A stretch of 64,000 nucleotides of DNA from Paraphysoderma sedebokerense (taxonomy: Eukaryota > Blastocladiomycota > Physodermatomycetes > Physodermatales > Physodermataceae), in the NCBI GenBank assembly GCA_025602915.1, contig JAHLJZ010000002.1:62001-126000 (forward strand), written 5' to 3'. A model generated the notes under the pieces. It was given only the letters and a program-made list of their open reading frames with translations, was not told the origin of the DNA and did no database searches. This document shows positions 12,216 through 24,426 of this stretch, piece after piece; the first letter of the stretch is position 1, and each line of letters starts with the position of its first letter. The translations under genes were made by a program, and so were the position numbers.

Positions 12216-13770
12216 ATGAACACACTATACACGATATTTATTTTCCTGGCCGCCATTCAATCTATTCAGGCAGCCCTTTCGCCATCTCAATGTATGCCAT
12301 TAAATGGTTCGCGGTATTGTAGAGGTATATTCGCTGTTCAATGTAGAAAGTCTGAGGTCACCGAACTAACCTTCGTCATCCGCCAATGTAGAATTCGGTC
12401 AATTTATTGTACCCAAAAACCCCAGTCCATGGCTCAGAGCCTTGTATAACCAGACAATGATGGAGCGACCGCCTTTTGAGACGGTGGAGGATTTGGACAG
12501 AATGTTCGACACCGACCTTGTGAATATAGCGTCGGCTTTCTTTCAGCGCCAATACGGATGGTGAGTTCTCCTCATTAAGATAGTGATGATTAAATTTGGC
12601 TGACAAATGGGTTAGCTCAATGAAAGGTTATGACCGTTACGAGACTACAATTCTCTGCGGCGCATATGTTCAAGTTTCCAACGGCATCAACATCTCACTT
12701 GAAGACTACAGGTGTGGCACCAGTTTTGCGAGAGTGTGCTCTTCTACCCTGACCGACTGGTACGACGTAAGTATATTTGAAAAACTATATTATCTCCAGT
12801 GTCTTATCCATTAACCTCTATTATCAGTCCCTTGAAAAAGCTATCAAAGACCCATCTATCTGTGTTATGAATGAAACTGATCGAAAGGCTGCCCTGACGA
12901 AGGTCGCCGTCGGACGGGATTTGGATTCAAAAGTTGATTGGTTAAGGTTTGTACAATTTTGAGATTTGAGCACTTTTCAGATTTGATTAACTAATAATTC
13001 AACAGTGGAAGGCCGGAGAATAATTGTATCGACGGAAGAGTAAACGAAAACGCACGATGCGGCTACAGTACGGACGCAATGGCCAAAAAAATGAAATGCT
13101 CGTCAAAAGAGCTTTCAACCGGGGGTCTAGTAAAAACATCTTCAGGACTAGGTGCTGGAGAAATTTTCGGAATAGTGAGTGCGGTTATCGGAGCCGTCCT
13201 TATTGCTGGTTTCTCGGTCATGGCATACCGAAAGCGCAAGCAATTGAAATCTACACGAGTTTACGATTCGTCGACATCGATGAAGGAAAAACGCAACTCC
13301 GACATAAGTTCACCGACGGCATTGATGAGTTCTCCGTCATACGATTCTCATCAGAAATTCCATCACATCTTCCCTCTACATGTCGACGTGCCGGCACCCT
13401 CACTTGCTCGAACTGCACCAAGTCATTCATCGGCTAACAGTGTATCCACAGGTTCAACTGTATTCACAGCAGTCGGCGAATTTGCATCCCCTTCAAATAT
13501 TGATGAGATAGTTATAAGGAAAGGTGACCAGGTGTATGTGCAAGAGGTATTCGATGACGGCTGGGCTCTGGGCAGGGTAAGTCTTCATAATACAGACTTT
13601 CATTACAATATATGAGATTTGGCACTAACTATTGTCGTTTTTGATTATTTTAGAATCTGACAACAGGAGCTGAAGGAATGTTCCCAATGACTCCTTTCGA
13701 GGGACCATATTCGGAACCACCTTCGCTTTCACCTTCATCAATTTCTTCCATCACTAGATTATTGCAATAA
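12216..13770 (+). CDS. Receptor-like protein A: signal peptide, Cys ectodomain, one TM helix, SH3; 6 exons
   Basis: Six exons (12216-12324, 12392-12560, 12616-12766, 12828-12946, 13006-13576, 13654-13770) join in frame to 411 residues. A signal peptide (MNTLYTIFIFLAAIQSIQA) precedes CMPLNGSRYC. The ectodomain holds GQFIVPKNPSPWLRALYNQ, CSMKGYDRYETTILCGAYVQVS, YRCGTSFARVCSSTLTDWYD and a Cys pair in CIDGRVNENARCGY. A single membrane helix (EIFGIVSAVIGAVLIAGFSVMAY) is followed by a basic stop-transfer run (RKRKQ), a Ser/Pro-rich linker, and an SH3 domain near the C-terminus (AVGEFASPSNIDEIVIRKGD, DDGWALGRN, GAEGMFPMTPFEG). The architecture recalls yeast Fus1, a membrane protein with a cytoplasmic SH3, but the ectodomain family is unknown to me. 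Introns 1, 2 and 3 sit at the same places as in the two following genes. Confidence 0.85.
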
Positions 13771-14587
13771 AGAAGGATGTGTCATTTCCTGTAAATATTT
13801 ATAATGCACAAACAGCAAATCCACCTCAAGACTATTTGTTGAACTAAAGACTGATAAAAATTGTTATAAAATTTCGGTAATATTAAATTGTAATTGACCA
13901 CTTGAATATATCTTGGTAATTTAAAGATCAACATATCCGGATGCCCTTATATGACCAGCTCCTATCGGAACCTATCTAGAGCATGTTATGCATCATTACA
14001 AGATATTAGGAATATTATTTTATTTCTACAGTACCTTTAAATCTTGCGTTCCCTTTATACAAGTGACAATTGGGATCTCTTTGCAAAAGATCTGAGAAAT
14101 TCGTGGAATGAGGAAATCACTACTTTATTTTCAATTTTGACACCAAGAATTGAGCGGAAACGAAGGGCCGAAGTCAGAATATTCCGGTCCAATTCCTTCA
14201 AAGAAGGATATTCACTTTATCAAGGAATGGTGCTGTGCATCTTTTTTGGGAAGTGCAGAGCAAATCACAGGAGCTCCGGACACAACAGGAGCTCCGGACA
14301 CATTCATATTGCATCAGAGTTTCTTAGCGAGAGAATGATGAATTGAGCGGTGCTTTGCCAATCACTTCATCCTGCAAGCCATGTCGCGCGTTTTAATGGA
14401 CGCATCGAGCTAAATGCCGTCGCGCCCCATGACAATAGTAAATGCAATAAATCCTTAGAATAGGTAACTGCTTTAAATAACAATCGGTCATAATAAAGAA
14501 TGATGGTGGCGCACCTCGCGAAATGATATTAAATTCGATAACTTTCTTCGTCGAGCTGCACCCAACGTCCATGCAAGTCTTGTAAGA
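13771..14587. other. Intergenic region with a short tandem duplication
   Basis: About 820 nt between receptor-like genes A and B. An 18-nt unit (caggagctccggacacaa) is repeated back to back at about 14268-14303. An open frame of 100 codons at 14044-14346 covers the repeat but shows no family resemblance and no splice structure, so I do not call a gene. Confidence 0.45.
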
Positions 14588-16108
14588 ATGAAAGAATTAT
14601 ATACTATCTTTATTGTATTTTCAACCATACAATCTATCCAGACGGCACTTCCCGCTTCCCAATGCATGTCTCTAAAGGGCTCGCGATATTGTAAAGGTTT
14701 GTCCGTTTTGCTATCGACAAATACCAGACGTCAGTGGAAAAGTGACTCTATATCTATTACATCCAGAATTCGGTCAATTTACGGTTCCAAAAGACCCCAG
14801 CCCATGGCTCAGATCTCTTTACAACCAGACAGATTTGGTTAGGCCGCGGTTTGAAACTGTTGAAGACTTTGACAAATTGTTAGACGCAGAACTTGTGAAT
14901 ATAGCGTCCACATTTTTCAACCGAGGGTACGGATGGTGGGTATCCATGACTTCAGACGATTTTAAGAATTGTATTGCTAACACATTTTGTAGCACAATGA
15001 ATGGCCGTGACCGCTACGAGACTACCATTTTATGCGGAGCATATATACAGGTTTCCAATGGGGTAAACATTCCACTTGAAAATTACAGATGCGGCACATC
15101 CATTGCGAAAGTGTGTTCATCTACGTTAACGGACTGGTACGATGTAAGTAAATTAACTAAGTACTAAACCCCGCTTCCAATACCACTGACATTTTACCTA
15201 CCAGTCCCTCGAAAATGCCATAAAAGATCCTAATATCTGCCCACTGAACGAAACAGAGCGAGCAAAGGCGCTGTCAACAGTTGCTGCCGGACGAATATCG
15301 GATGCAAATGTTGATTGGTTAAGGTTTGTTCAAAGAACTTTATTATCCAAGCCAAGAGCGCATTCTAAGTATTCCTTATTGTCAGTGGAAAACCGGAAAA
15401 TAAGTGCATAGACGGAAGAGTCAACGAAAAAGCACGATGCGGCTACAGTACGGATGCAATGGCCAAAAAGATGAACTGCCCATCAATGTTGGTTTCGTCC
15501 GAGAGCTCAAACACCGGTTTGGGTGCAGGAGAAATTATTGGAATAGTATGTGCAGTTATCGGAGCCGTCCTTATCACTGGTGTGTCTGTCATGGCATACA
15601 GAAAACGCAGAGGAATGAATACTGCAAAAATTCATAAATCATCAGCGGATTCTGAAGAAGAAAACAATTCCGACAACCGTTCTCCGACTGTAATGATAAG
15701 CCCCTTATCTTACAAGTCACAACAAAAATTTCATTATCCGGATCTTCATGTTGATATACCGCCACCCTCCCTCCCCCGGACGGCCGCGGATAGTTCTTGG
15801 CCGAACAGTGTAAGTACCGATTCCACCGTATTCACAGCGGTGGAGGATTTTGCCTCTCCATCCAATGTGGACGAAGTCGTTATAAGAAAAGGCGATCAGG
15901 TCTATATAGAAGAAATATTTGATGACGGGTGGGCTCTGGGCAGGGTAAGACACCTTCATTCAGACATTATGATACGTCTTTGATTCGACACTAATTATTG
16001 TTCCTTTGACAAATATAGAATTTGACGACAGGAGTCACAGGAATGTTTCCGATGACTGCTTTTGAGGGTCCAACTATTATAAACCCTTCATCATAATCAA
16101 CGAACTTA
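14588..16108 (+). CDS. Receptor-like protein B: signal peptide, Cys ectodomain, one TM helix, SH3; 6 exons
   Basis: Closest paralogue of gene A, same orientation. Exons 14588-14696, 14767-14935, 14993-15143, 15205-15323, 15386-15944 and 16019-16108 join in frame to 398 residues; the first four exons have exactly the same lengths as in gene A (109, 169, 151, 119 nt). Signal peptide MKELYTIFIVFSTIQSIQTA, then CMSLKGSRYC; EFGQFTVPKDPSPWLRSLYN; CTMNGRDRYETTILCGAY; YRCGTSIAKVCSSTLTDWYD; CIDGRVNEKARCGY. The membrane helix is EIIGIVCAVIGAVLITGVSVMAY, followed by RKRRG. The SH3 domain contains AVEDFASPSNVDEVVIRKGD, DDGWALGR and GVTGMFPMTAFEGP. Its N-terminal half is so close to gene A that a recent tandem duplication is the simplest explanation. 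Confidence 0.85.
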
Positions 16109-16735
16109 AAAGCATTTCGGTCGTTTTATTATATTTTTCACCGTCCATACGGGGTAATAGTGCAGGCATTTCCCTACACCTCAAGGACTTAATATTAAAA
16201 TTATAGCCGTAATAGATTGCGGTCGACAACTTGTATAATAATGATCTCTCTAATTCAAGCTACTTTACATCCTTGAGACCCTTTTACAATAAATCTGACT
16301 CGGGTAACTCTGAACTCGGCAACTTCCAATGCCGAAATATTGTTTCGAAGGATCGATTATCCTCTCAACTCATGGACACAGATTTCCATGATTTTGGATT
16401 TTTTCAAGTTTGGCACCTCATGCTAGTTTTACCTTGGTTCTACATTTGGCAAATACTTGTATCTATAATGCCGCTTATCATAGTGAAATACACCTGAACT
16501 TGGGTTTTATAAACTTCTATAGATGCAATGTACTTTTCCTTACCATACCAGTCTAAATTATTGATGGCAATTGCTCTGAATTCTATTTTTAAATAGTAAC
16601 AATTCTCGACTGCAACAATCAAAGCGGGCGAGGGAATTCGGTTTGATTGGCGACGGTCCGCTTCCTCTTTTTTTTGTCTTGGTCAGCTAAAAAGTCACTG
16701 CGCACTCTGGGTTTACTTACATCGATGAAAAAGGA
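16109..16735. other. Intergenic region, no gene seen
   Basis: About 630 nt between receptor-like genes B and C. Weak open frames only (16231-16497 plus, 16440-16622 minus). The right end should contain the promoter of gene C; a pyrimidine run (tcctcttttttttgtc) lies at about 16664-16679. Confidence 0.4.
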
Positions 16736-18743
16736 ATGCATCTCGCTATAGTACTATTATCCACAGTATTGATATATGCGGTGAGCCCTGCTCTTCCGCC
16801 GTCGCAGTGTTTTTCCCTGCAAGGCTCAAAATATTGCAAGGGTAAGTCATCGCCTTGTTGGAAAAGTCAGTCTATGACGTTTGATTGAATAACTAAACAC
16901 AAATTCATTTCATTCAGAATATGGGCAATATGTTGTACCTAAGAATCCGACGCCATGGCTTCAAATGATCTTGAATAACTCCTTCGTCAGTTATCCTACA
17001 CTTGAAAATTCAGGGGATTTTGATAAGATGTTTGATTCAATGCTACTAGACATGTCCGACAAATTTCATAGTAGATTAACGGGATGGTAAATATTTGAAT
17101 TCCGTCAATCTTTTATATTACATATATGAGTTTTCTAATAGAAACTGTTCTCTTTGTTGACAGCGGAATGAATGCCACAGATCGTTATTTTACTACAATC
17201 CTGTGTACTGGATATGTTCAGGTTTCCAGCGGCCCAGCGGCAAACGAAAATTACCGATGTGGAACATCCTATCCAAAAATGTGTAGCTCTACTCTTTATG
17301 AGTGGTATGATGTAAGTGTCAGTTTGTGTCGTTTGAGATGTCGCTTGCCGCCTTTCCCTAATCATGTCAACGTTTGGGACTACATTCTATAGTCCCTCGA
17401 AAAAGGGGTCAAGGATCCGAATATTTGTCGTCTACCTGAGGGAGACAGACAGGCATCGTTAGTTAGAATTAGTAGCGGTAGAGACGCAGATTTAAAGGTT
17501 GAATGGTTAACGTATGTTCCGGCTGTTCTTTCGGCACACTTCATGTCGTTTAACTAACGCTTGGCTTGTTGTACTTTAAAAGTGGATCGCCGCCTAGCTG
17601 TGTAGACGGAAAGAAAAACGAAGACTACAAATGTGGTTACCTAAACGAAGATGTTGCATGTAAAAACCAATGTCCGGAAGCAAAATGTGGACAGGGACAA
17701 TCTGGTTCCCGACTCTTACCATCAGGATCATCCGAATCAAACACTAGTGCGATCGCTATCATTGGCGGCGTCGTCGGCGGGGTTGCATTTATCGGCCTAC
17801 TCGGTTTTGCCGTTTATTTGAAAAAGCAACGAGGCAAGGATGATCCAAAGCTTGATTTAAAAAATCTTCCAGACTTGCATAGTAGTGCAATTAATTCAAC
17901 TGCCCAAACCCCAATGTCCCCTCAGTCTGGTCCATCTTATAATCCATCGCCTCTTTTCACACCTCAACCTGTTGATGGATACCAACAGCAGGCTCCAGCT
18001 TCCAGCCTTTATTCTCCACCTCTTCAGCCTAGTCCTCCATCACCTACCAAACAACAGTACAACCAATCGCTTCAATTGCACAATGCTGCGTCACCCGCTT
18101 ACGTCTCAAATGAAAGTGTTTCTTCTGTCGTTAAGGTGGCTACTGGAGAATACCTCCAACCCAGAAACCAAGATGAAATTGTCGTGAAGAAAGGGGACAA
18201 AGTGTTAATTAAGGAAATGTTTGATGATGGTTGGGCTTTGGGTACCGTATGTATAGTGATTTCCGAAAAATTAGTGTTTGCTTTTCCGGCTGGACTTCTC
18301 ATCTCTCTTGCATTCTTCTTTTTCAGAATTTGTCAACTGGCATGGAAGGCATTTTCCCCATGTCTCCTTTCAACGAAACGTCGTCGTCTGTTTCCGGCAG
18401 TGCATCCAGTCCAACACAATCTCAGTTTGTACCTCCGAACGGGCCACAACATCTTCAAAATCAACCACAATTTCAGCAGAATCATCCAATGAGAATATCT
18501 GAGACGAGTACATCTTCAGCTGGTTCTGGTGGTGGTATGCCGATATATCAAGTCCACAACAACCTACCTCAACCCCAACATCAATATACGAATAGCCAAA
18601 TTCCGGCGCAATCAATACATACTCCGCGTCCTGTCAGTTTTACCCCTATTCAGAATCAAGGGCAATCTCAGCCTCAGGCCGCGATCACTAGCTCCCTTGG
18701 AAATCCAAATTACCAACTATATAATTATCAGCAACAGCACTAA
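16736..18743 (+). CDS. Receptor-like protein C: signal peptide, Cys ectodomain, TM helix, SH3, Gln/Pro-rich tail; 6 exons
   Basis: More distant, longer member of the same family. Exons 16736-16841, 16918-17086, 17164-17311, 17393-17511, 17583-18246 and 18327-18743 join in frame to 540 residues. The ATG chosen is the one giving a signal peptide (MHLAIVLLSTVLIYAVSPA); the ATG ten nt earlier meets a stop. Then CFSLQGSKYC, EYGQYVVPKNPTPWLQMILN, CGMNATDRYFTTILCTGYVQ, YRCGTSYPKMCSSTLYEWYD and CVDGKKNEDYKCGYLNEDVAC, the last richer in Cys than in A and B. The helix is AIAIIGGVVGGVAFIGLLGFAVYL, followed by KKQRG. A Pro/Gln-rich linker leads to the SH3 (ATGEYLQPRNQDEIVVKKGD, DDGWALGTNLSTGMEGIFPM). Unlike A and B, about 125 residues rich in Gln, Ser and Pro follow the SH3. 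Proline runs in the linker could themselves be SH3 ligands (inference). Confidence 0.86.
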
Positions 18744-19842
18744 GAAAGTGGACTCTGTGGCTACAAATTTGCCAGGTATTGTGTACTCTAAAGGTAACGA
18801 TCGAGGAAGTTGGGGATTATATGTTATGTCACCTGAATGACTTGACTTAATCAGTGCAATGTGATTTATTCTACCTGTGGTAGGATTGGTAGTGCGTTAG
18901 AATTATGAACACCTTATAGACTCCTTAATATTTGATCTGTAAAATGATTTTTTAATACATCTATTCAGTCGTCAGTTGAGTTCACTTTAATTCCGGATTG
19001 TATGCAGCCGTGTATCCCATCAACTCCATGTTAGAAACGCCATAATTGGGTTTTTACTTAATCTTTTTTGGCTCCGATTGTATTTGACTATTTCGCTCAA
19101 GCCATGTAGTATCGCTATCAAGTCACTCTAGCAGCAAAGAGGTTTATCATTTATTCATGACCATGGGCATTTTCCAACTCAAATTTACATTTACCCGAGC
19201 CTGCTCGGAACAACAAAAAATCAACGCGGGCTGTTTCTTAAAACTAAGCTACACGATATAGCTATGACAGAATCGCTGCGAAACAAAAATTTTCTGTGCT
19301 AAACTTAAAACTAACGATATTATGACAAATTTGATTATATATAATATCCATTAAATGTTAGAAACCTAATCTTTCTTTCTGTAATCAATATGTTCAGTGA
19401 AACGGGAAGACGTTTAGTTGGCGCGTGGGTGGCTTGACAAATTTATTCAATAGTTGTATTGTCGACAACAATAGCAGTGTAGAAAGAAATAATAAAGCTA
19501 TTGTCTTTTATGAATTGAGAGCAAGTCGACAGAGTGCTTAATTGGCCTGTACATGTGCCCAAGACGAGTCGGATGTTCTGGCATCAACTTTTAGCTAGAA
19601 GCAATAAAGCTAATTTTTTGTCATCGAAGGCCAATAGTTAAAAACAGCAGCGCAAAAATAGCTGCTAATTATCTGGAATTTTGTATTTAACCGTAATGCG
19701 TCCGCTAGTACCAGTATCAACGGACATTTAGCTAACACAAAGCTACAATATAGAGAACCACATAGCATAGAAACACATAGACCATAGAGTATAGCGAACC
19801 AGCATATTATATTAGAACACCGCAATCTCACAGCGAGCAGCA
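18744..19842. other. Intergenic region, no gene seen
   Basis: About 1.1 kb of AT-rich DNA between receptor-like gene C and the aminopeptidase. Scattered short open frames only; a 79-codon frame on the minus strand (19610-19849) overlaps the aminopeptidase start and looks accidental. Nothing repeated or structured was noticed. Confidence 0.45.
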
Positions 19843-21278
19843 ATGGCATTCAACTTATTACTACTTCTGTTAAGCATAAGCGTTTTCAATTCACTACAAC
19901 CAAATTCGTTTGCCTCCGCTCTTCCTCCAAACTCTATGCGCCCACGACTTTTTTCCAGGTCTGCTCAAGCCACTCCACCTCCAGTTCCATCAAGAACAGA
20001 CTCTCCACTTCCGAATAAAATTTCTCGTCAGAATATTGTCAAACCACTGTTTAACGCAGTCAGTGAAGATAGTTTGAAAACGCATTTGGAAATTTTATGT
20101 GTCAAGTTTCCTGGCCGATTTTTGACATCGCCGACCGGTGTCGAAAGGTATAGTCATAAAGTTACCCAACCTTTATAAGTTCGACAAATTAACCATCTCC
20201 ACTTTATCCATTTTAGCGCTAATTGGATCCACGACACCGTAGCTTCATACATACCGACGAGAAAGCTATCGTCAAAAGTGACCATTTCAAAGTCTATTTA
20301 CCCAAACACAGCCAAACAGCCATCCATAATCGCCAGGATAGAGGGTGAAGGCAAAAATCGAGACGAGATCGTTGTTATAGGTTCTCATTTAGACTCGATA
20401 GCGACGTTGCCGTCCGCCTCAACACCAACGCCCTCACCAAACTCTCGGCCGAAGTTCGCGGTAAGTAATTCACATCACTTCGACGAAAAAAATAGAGTTA
20501 CGGTTAATCTTAAACTTCCTATAGCCCCCAGACCAGATGCCTGGTTGCGATGATGACGGTTCAGGCGTTGTTACGCTTATGGAGATTTTTGTACGTAATG
20601 ATAAGTTTAATAACTCACAAACTACATAACTATTGACATACGTTTCTGCCGTCTTTAATTTAAATTGTAGAAATTATTGATGACAACTGACATTAAATTC
20701 TCGAGGAGTGTCGAGTTTCACTGGTATGCAGCTGAAGAAGCCGGTCGACATGGCTCGAAGGGCATTGCTAATCAGTATAAAAAGGAAGGGAAAAATGTTT
20801 ATGGTATGATGCAGGTATGTGTTAAGTCTCGCTTCTAGTGACTTCAATTTTGATCCTGAGATACTAACTATAGTGTTTAGTACGATATGGTTGGTTATGT
20901 ACGCAACAAACAACGAGAACACATTGCAATCAACACAGGTGAATCAAATGACAAGTTAGTGACTTTTATGAGGACATTAGTGAAAGAGTACATTCCGCTG
21001 CCTGTCGAAGAAAGACTTATGCCGGATGGAAAGTCTGATCACGCTTCATTCACAGAGGTAATTAAGTCTTTGCCAAATTGCCCCCGATATTCCTATTCTA
21101 ACGCATAATAATATATTTTTCATTATAGGCTGGCTATAGAGCGGTCCACATGTTTGAAGATGTTGATTTCAATGAGAGATATCATACTCCCAATGATACA
21201 ATTGAACATATTTCGTTTTCACATGTTGCTCAATTTGCCAAATTAGGACTGGCTTATCTCCTCGAAATGGGAATGTGA
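19843..21278 (+). CDS. Secreted M28-family zinc aminopeptidase, 6 exons
   Basis: Metallopeptidase removing N-terminal residues from peptides outside the cell or in the vacuole. Exons 19843-20147, 20217-20460, 20525-20590, 20671-20814, 20881-21057 and 21129-21278 join in frame to 361 residues. A signal peptide (starting MAFNLLLLLLSISVFNSLQP) precedes a Pro/Ser-rich propeptide-like stretch. The zinc ligands of the family are visible in order: GSHLDS (His), CDDDGSG (bridging Asp), the catalytic EE in WYAAEEAGRHGS, the Asp in QYDMVGYV and the final His in ERYHTPNDT. The order and spacing match the leucine aminopeptidases of fungi and Vibrio (Ap1 type). It is an ordinary intact gene, not visibly part of the neighbouring families. 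Confidence 0.93.
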
Positions 21279-22206
21279 AGTAATATTCATATGAGCTTTT
21301 TACTTTTTAATTGTAAATAACAAGTAGCTGAAAACTATGTTGATGGTGGAGAAATCGGATATTCCGAAATTGTACCAATTATTATACTCGTAAATACTAA
21401 ATTATGAAAATATTGTTACATTGAAACCTCTTCTCTCAAATCATATGCAACCCACAGCTTTGATGCAATTAATCTTAGGTTAGGTTACAGCGGACGTTGC
21501 TCAATATTAAAGTAGCGACTTTACGTATTACGAAAATGTGAATGCATGCTTCATAACCAGAAAGTCAAATTATTGCTGATTCTTATATGTGTATTGTTCA
21601 AAAGATTCAGAAACGGGTGATGAACACGATTTATCTGGCCGAAAAGTCGCATCACCGAGTGTATACTACCGCGTATACTCACATAGTGCGATCTTCAATG
21701 CTAAAATGCGACAACCAAGTCAGTTAACCCTGGCCCGAAAGGCTACTAAAATATACCTACTCTAAACCGGTTGTTCCAATATTTTGTGTTCCTCTCAAAT
21801 GAAACCGGATTGTAGACTAGTTAATCGGTTTTTACACATCAGCAGATAGTAAATGAATATATTGTTTAACAATGATTAGAGTATTAAATGCACCAAATTG
21901 CTAATTAAAGCCTACGTTGTCACTAACTTAAATCTCAAGATTACATTGTATTAGGACGCACTGCACAATAATCAAACGATTTGTTGACTACTGATTTTAA
22001 ATGTTTAAACTTATAGCGAATTGTATGTTTGATTCAATCGTTCCACCCGGAGACATACGAGTCAGCTTAATAAGTACATACAATGTGTTGATAAAAGTAC
22101 CGCAATATTTGGTACAAACTCAAGCTAAAAAACAGGGCTGAAAAATAGGCGTAATCTTACTTTACAATTACGTCTAAAACGAATACAAAACAGACCGAAA
22201 AAGATA
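21279..22206. other. Intergenic region, no gene seen
   Basis: About 930 nt between the aminopeptidase and the tRNA gene. No open frame of note, no repeat seen. Confidence 0.4.
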
Positions 22207-22296
22207 CTCTCGAGCGGGGAATTGAACCCCGGTCTCCCGCGGACTTAGGCACCAGCCAATGACAGGCGGGGATACTCACCACTATACTACTCGAGA
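22207..22296 (-). tRNA. tRNA-Asp (anticodon GTC) with an 18-nt intron
   Basis: On the minus strand the acceptor arms TCTCGAG and CTCGAGA pair over 7 bp, the D-arm contains TAGTATAGTGGTGAGTAT, and the T-arm is CCGGG GTTCAATT CCCCG-like with a full stem. The anticodon stem CCCGC/GCGGG encloses CTGTCAC with anticodon GTC at 22261-22263. The loop is split after position 37 by 18 nt (22242-22259), the canonical place for a nuclear tRNA intron. The base at 22207 would be the discriminator G expected for tRNA-Asp. CCA is not encoded, as is normal for a eukaryotic gene. Confidence 0.95.
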
Positions 22297-22687
22297 TGTA
22301 TGATGACGAGCAAACAAATATTATAAGAATGTAACTTTTTTGCAGACAAAACTCAAAGTTCAACTGCTTTTCGAGAAAAGAAATCTGCCGAATTTCAAAG
22401 AGTATCAGATATAATTTAAACCTCAGCTATTATTGTAGCACCACTTTCTCAAAGCGTACATATTTTATGTGGCAAAATAGTATATAACAGCGTTCCTAGG
22501 TGGTTATATTGCTAATTTGCTACAAATTCGCCAGATACTATATGTGTAGCTACAACTCTGTATGTAGGACATGGCTAGGTGCAAACTATGATTCTAGATA
22601 GACGATTATACGCAGTCATGATTTTCCTGCGACAACCTTCCTTCACTGTCCGCTTTAACTTTTCTAGTTGCCTTCTGTTTAGTATCC
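22297..22687. other. Intergenic region, no gene seen
   Basis: About 390 nt between the tRNA gene and the first small secreted gene's stop. Nothing supported on either strand. Confidence 0.4.
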
Positions 22688-23029
22688 TTAACTACTACCC
22701 CGAATCAAGCAAGACCTTCCATTCTCGAATCCCCAAGCCCGGCCGTCTGAACCGACTGAAGTTGGTGTATTTCCTTGACATGCTGGGAATGATGAGATAT
22801 CTCGTACAGGATTGGCTAACATCGAGGGAAAGGTTAACCCTTGAGAAACGGCATTCTTGGGGTCTGAGATGACACAGGGTTTCCCTTTTTCAAATCCAAA
22901 AAGTCGGCCGTTCACTCCGATAGCTGTCGCAACGTTTCCTTGACACTGCACCTCTAAGGACGCTTGAGGGAGGGCATTGGTATGACACACCAATAGAATG
23001 AGCGAAAGAAATAATGTGGACTTGAGCAT
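22688..23029 (-). CDS. Small secreted two-repeat protein, copy 1 (113 aa)
   Basis: Single exon. Starts at the ATG giving a signal peptide (MLKSTLFLSLILLVCHTNA) followed by LPQASLEVQCQG. The mature protein is two copies of a unit of about 35 residues: CQGNVATAIGVNGRLFGFEKG, ending KPCVI, and CQGNTPTSVGSDGRAWGFENG, ending RSCLI. Each unit has two Cys and the core G-x-DGR-x-(F/W)-G-(F/W)-E-x-G-x-x-C-(V/L)-I. Three paralogues follow at 28.9, 30.2 and 31.5 kb on the same strand. The core recalls the GKWGVENNDWCGI end of fungal dockerin/CBM10 domains, which would suggest binding to carbohydrate or protein; this is a resemblance by eye, and the N-terminal Cys of CBM10 are absent. Likely secreted to the medium or wall. 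Confidence 0.75.
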   Translation of the reverse strand: MLKSTLFLSLILLVCHTNALPQASLEVQCQGNVATAIGVNGRLFGFEKGKPCVISDPKNAVSQGLTFPSMLANPVRDISSFPACQGNTPTSVGSDGRAWGFENGRSCLIRGSS

Positions 23030-24426
23030 TGTACCCAACTTAAATGCTTTGCTGGCAAACGGAAAAAATCGACTTTGTATGCTCCGAAATCGCTACTTAT
23101 GGAGTCATCCTTTTAAGAACTTTTTTTCCTCTTTTAGCTCCGCTGAATCTCTTTATTGGAAATTCATTGACATTGTAGCAATAAAAAAGATGCGGCTTGA
23201 AAGTCAGTGCATAAGCTGCATTTGGACAATTGAGTCAGTTTCGCGTGCCAATCGACTAAATGTCTTCATTCTTGTTGCAAGTTCACGCCGCCGTTCCATG
23301 AAAGGTCTTGTTCTTAATCAATTTATCGTAGTTATTCGAAGATTCCATGACCAGCCTATGGTGTATCTCATTTCGCATTTCCAGCCCACATGCGTCAGAG
23401 TGCACTACTTCTGGATTTTAGTAGCATTCAGTTATTTTCGACTTCTTGCTCAGGGGAGGTGGCGCTGCACAGCAACTACATCATCATGCACAACATGATG
23501 CCGTTGCACGGCAAAAGTCAGCTGCAACAAGTGCAGAATTGAATGGAAACAGACCATGCACCGTTGTATACTTTTATGAAGCTTACTTAACGAATGTAAT
23601 TGAAATCTCATGAAAGGATAGGTTCATATTGAATTTATAATTAAATATGACACTATGTACAGTTTTTTAGGCATTGCCAAAAAGATATACAGAGCATTTA
23701 AATGCCCTATAAAGAAATATGTGTTCCAAGTAGATGTATTTCTGAACACTGAACAGTGGATGCCACCATCAGATTGCATTTGGAAACACCAAAAAAGCAA
23801 ATTGAAATCTGTCTTGCAGCCGCCGTCAAAAGAATGAAATATAGGTTAAAATGCGATTTGCAGTTGCGAGGCCACTCTCCAATATTATCATTAAAGGGCC
23901 TTTTTATAACGAATGCAATTGAAAAGTCGTCCAAAATGATTGGAGATTGTAATTTATGTTTGTAACGGAGGTCCACTAACACACGGTATCAGCCTGAGAT
24001 AATAATGTATTCAGTATCATAGTACTGTGTACTTCGTCATATATGTGTTTATTATTACAGTTCTCTATAAGTATTGTTGTTAGTCAACAGTTTCGCCAAC
24101 ACTACACGTGCATATAATATAACCTTTCATCTCTTGGAGATTACACCAGCAGTACACGGCCGCACTTTACTGTTCCGGTTCCTCGCAATTTACACGCCTC
24201 TGTATGTATGTATTACTGATGTACTGAAAGTTACTTTACACATTGCCTGCGTGCCTTATAATCTTATACTCAGTTTTTAGCCAGGAGTGGAATCCCTTCT
24301 GGGACCGATTAATAATACATCGTTGATGCTACTATTTGTTAGTCCATTTTTTGCCAATAAGAGTACCGACTATGGGGCATTCCGCGATTGTTCCAATACT
24401 CAAGTTGCACTATTATATGCACTATT
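23030..24426. other. Intergenic region, no gene seen
   Basis: About 1.4 kb upstream of small secreted copy 1. Its own promoter must lie just right of 23030. The 166-codon open frame 22998-23498 on the plus strand overlaps that promoter and shows no family signal, so I treat it as accidental. Confidence 0.4.

Noticed and set aside
22998-23498. 166-codon plus-strand frame
   Set aside because: Overlaps the start and promoter of small secreted copy 1 and has no signal peptide, domain or splice support.
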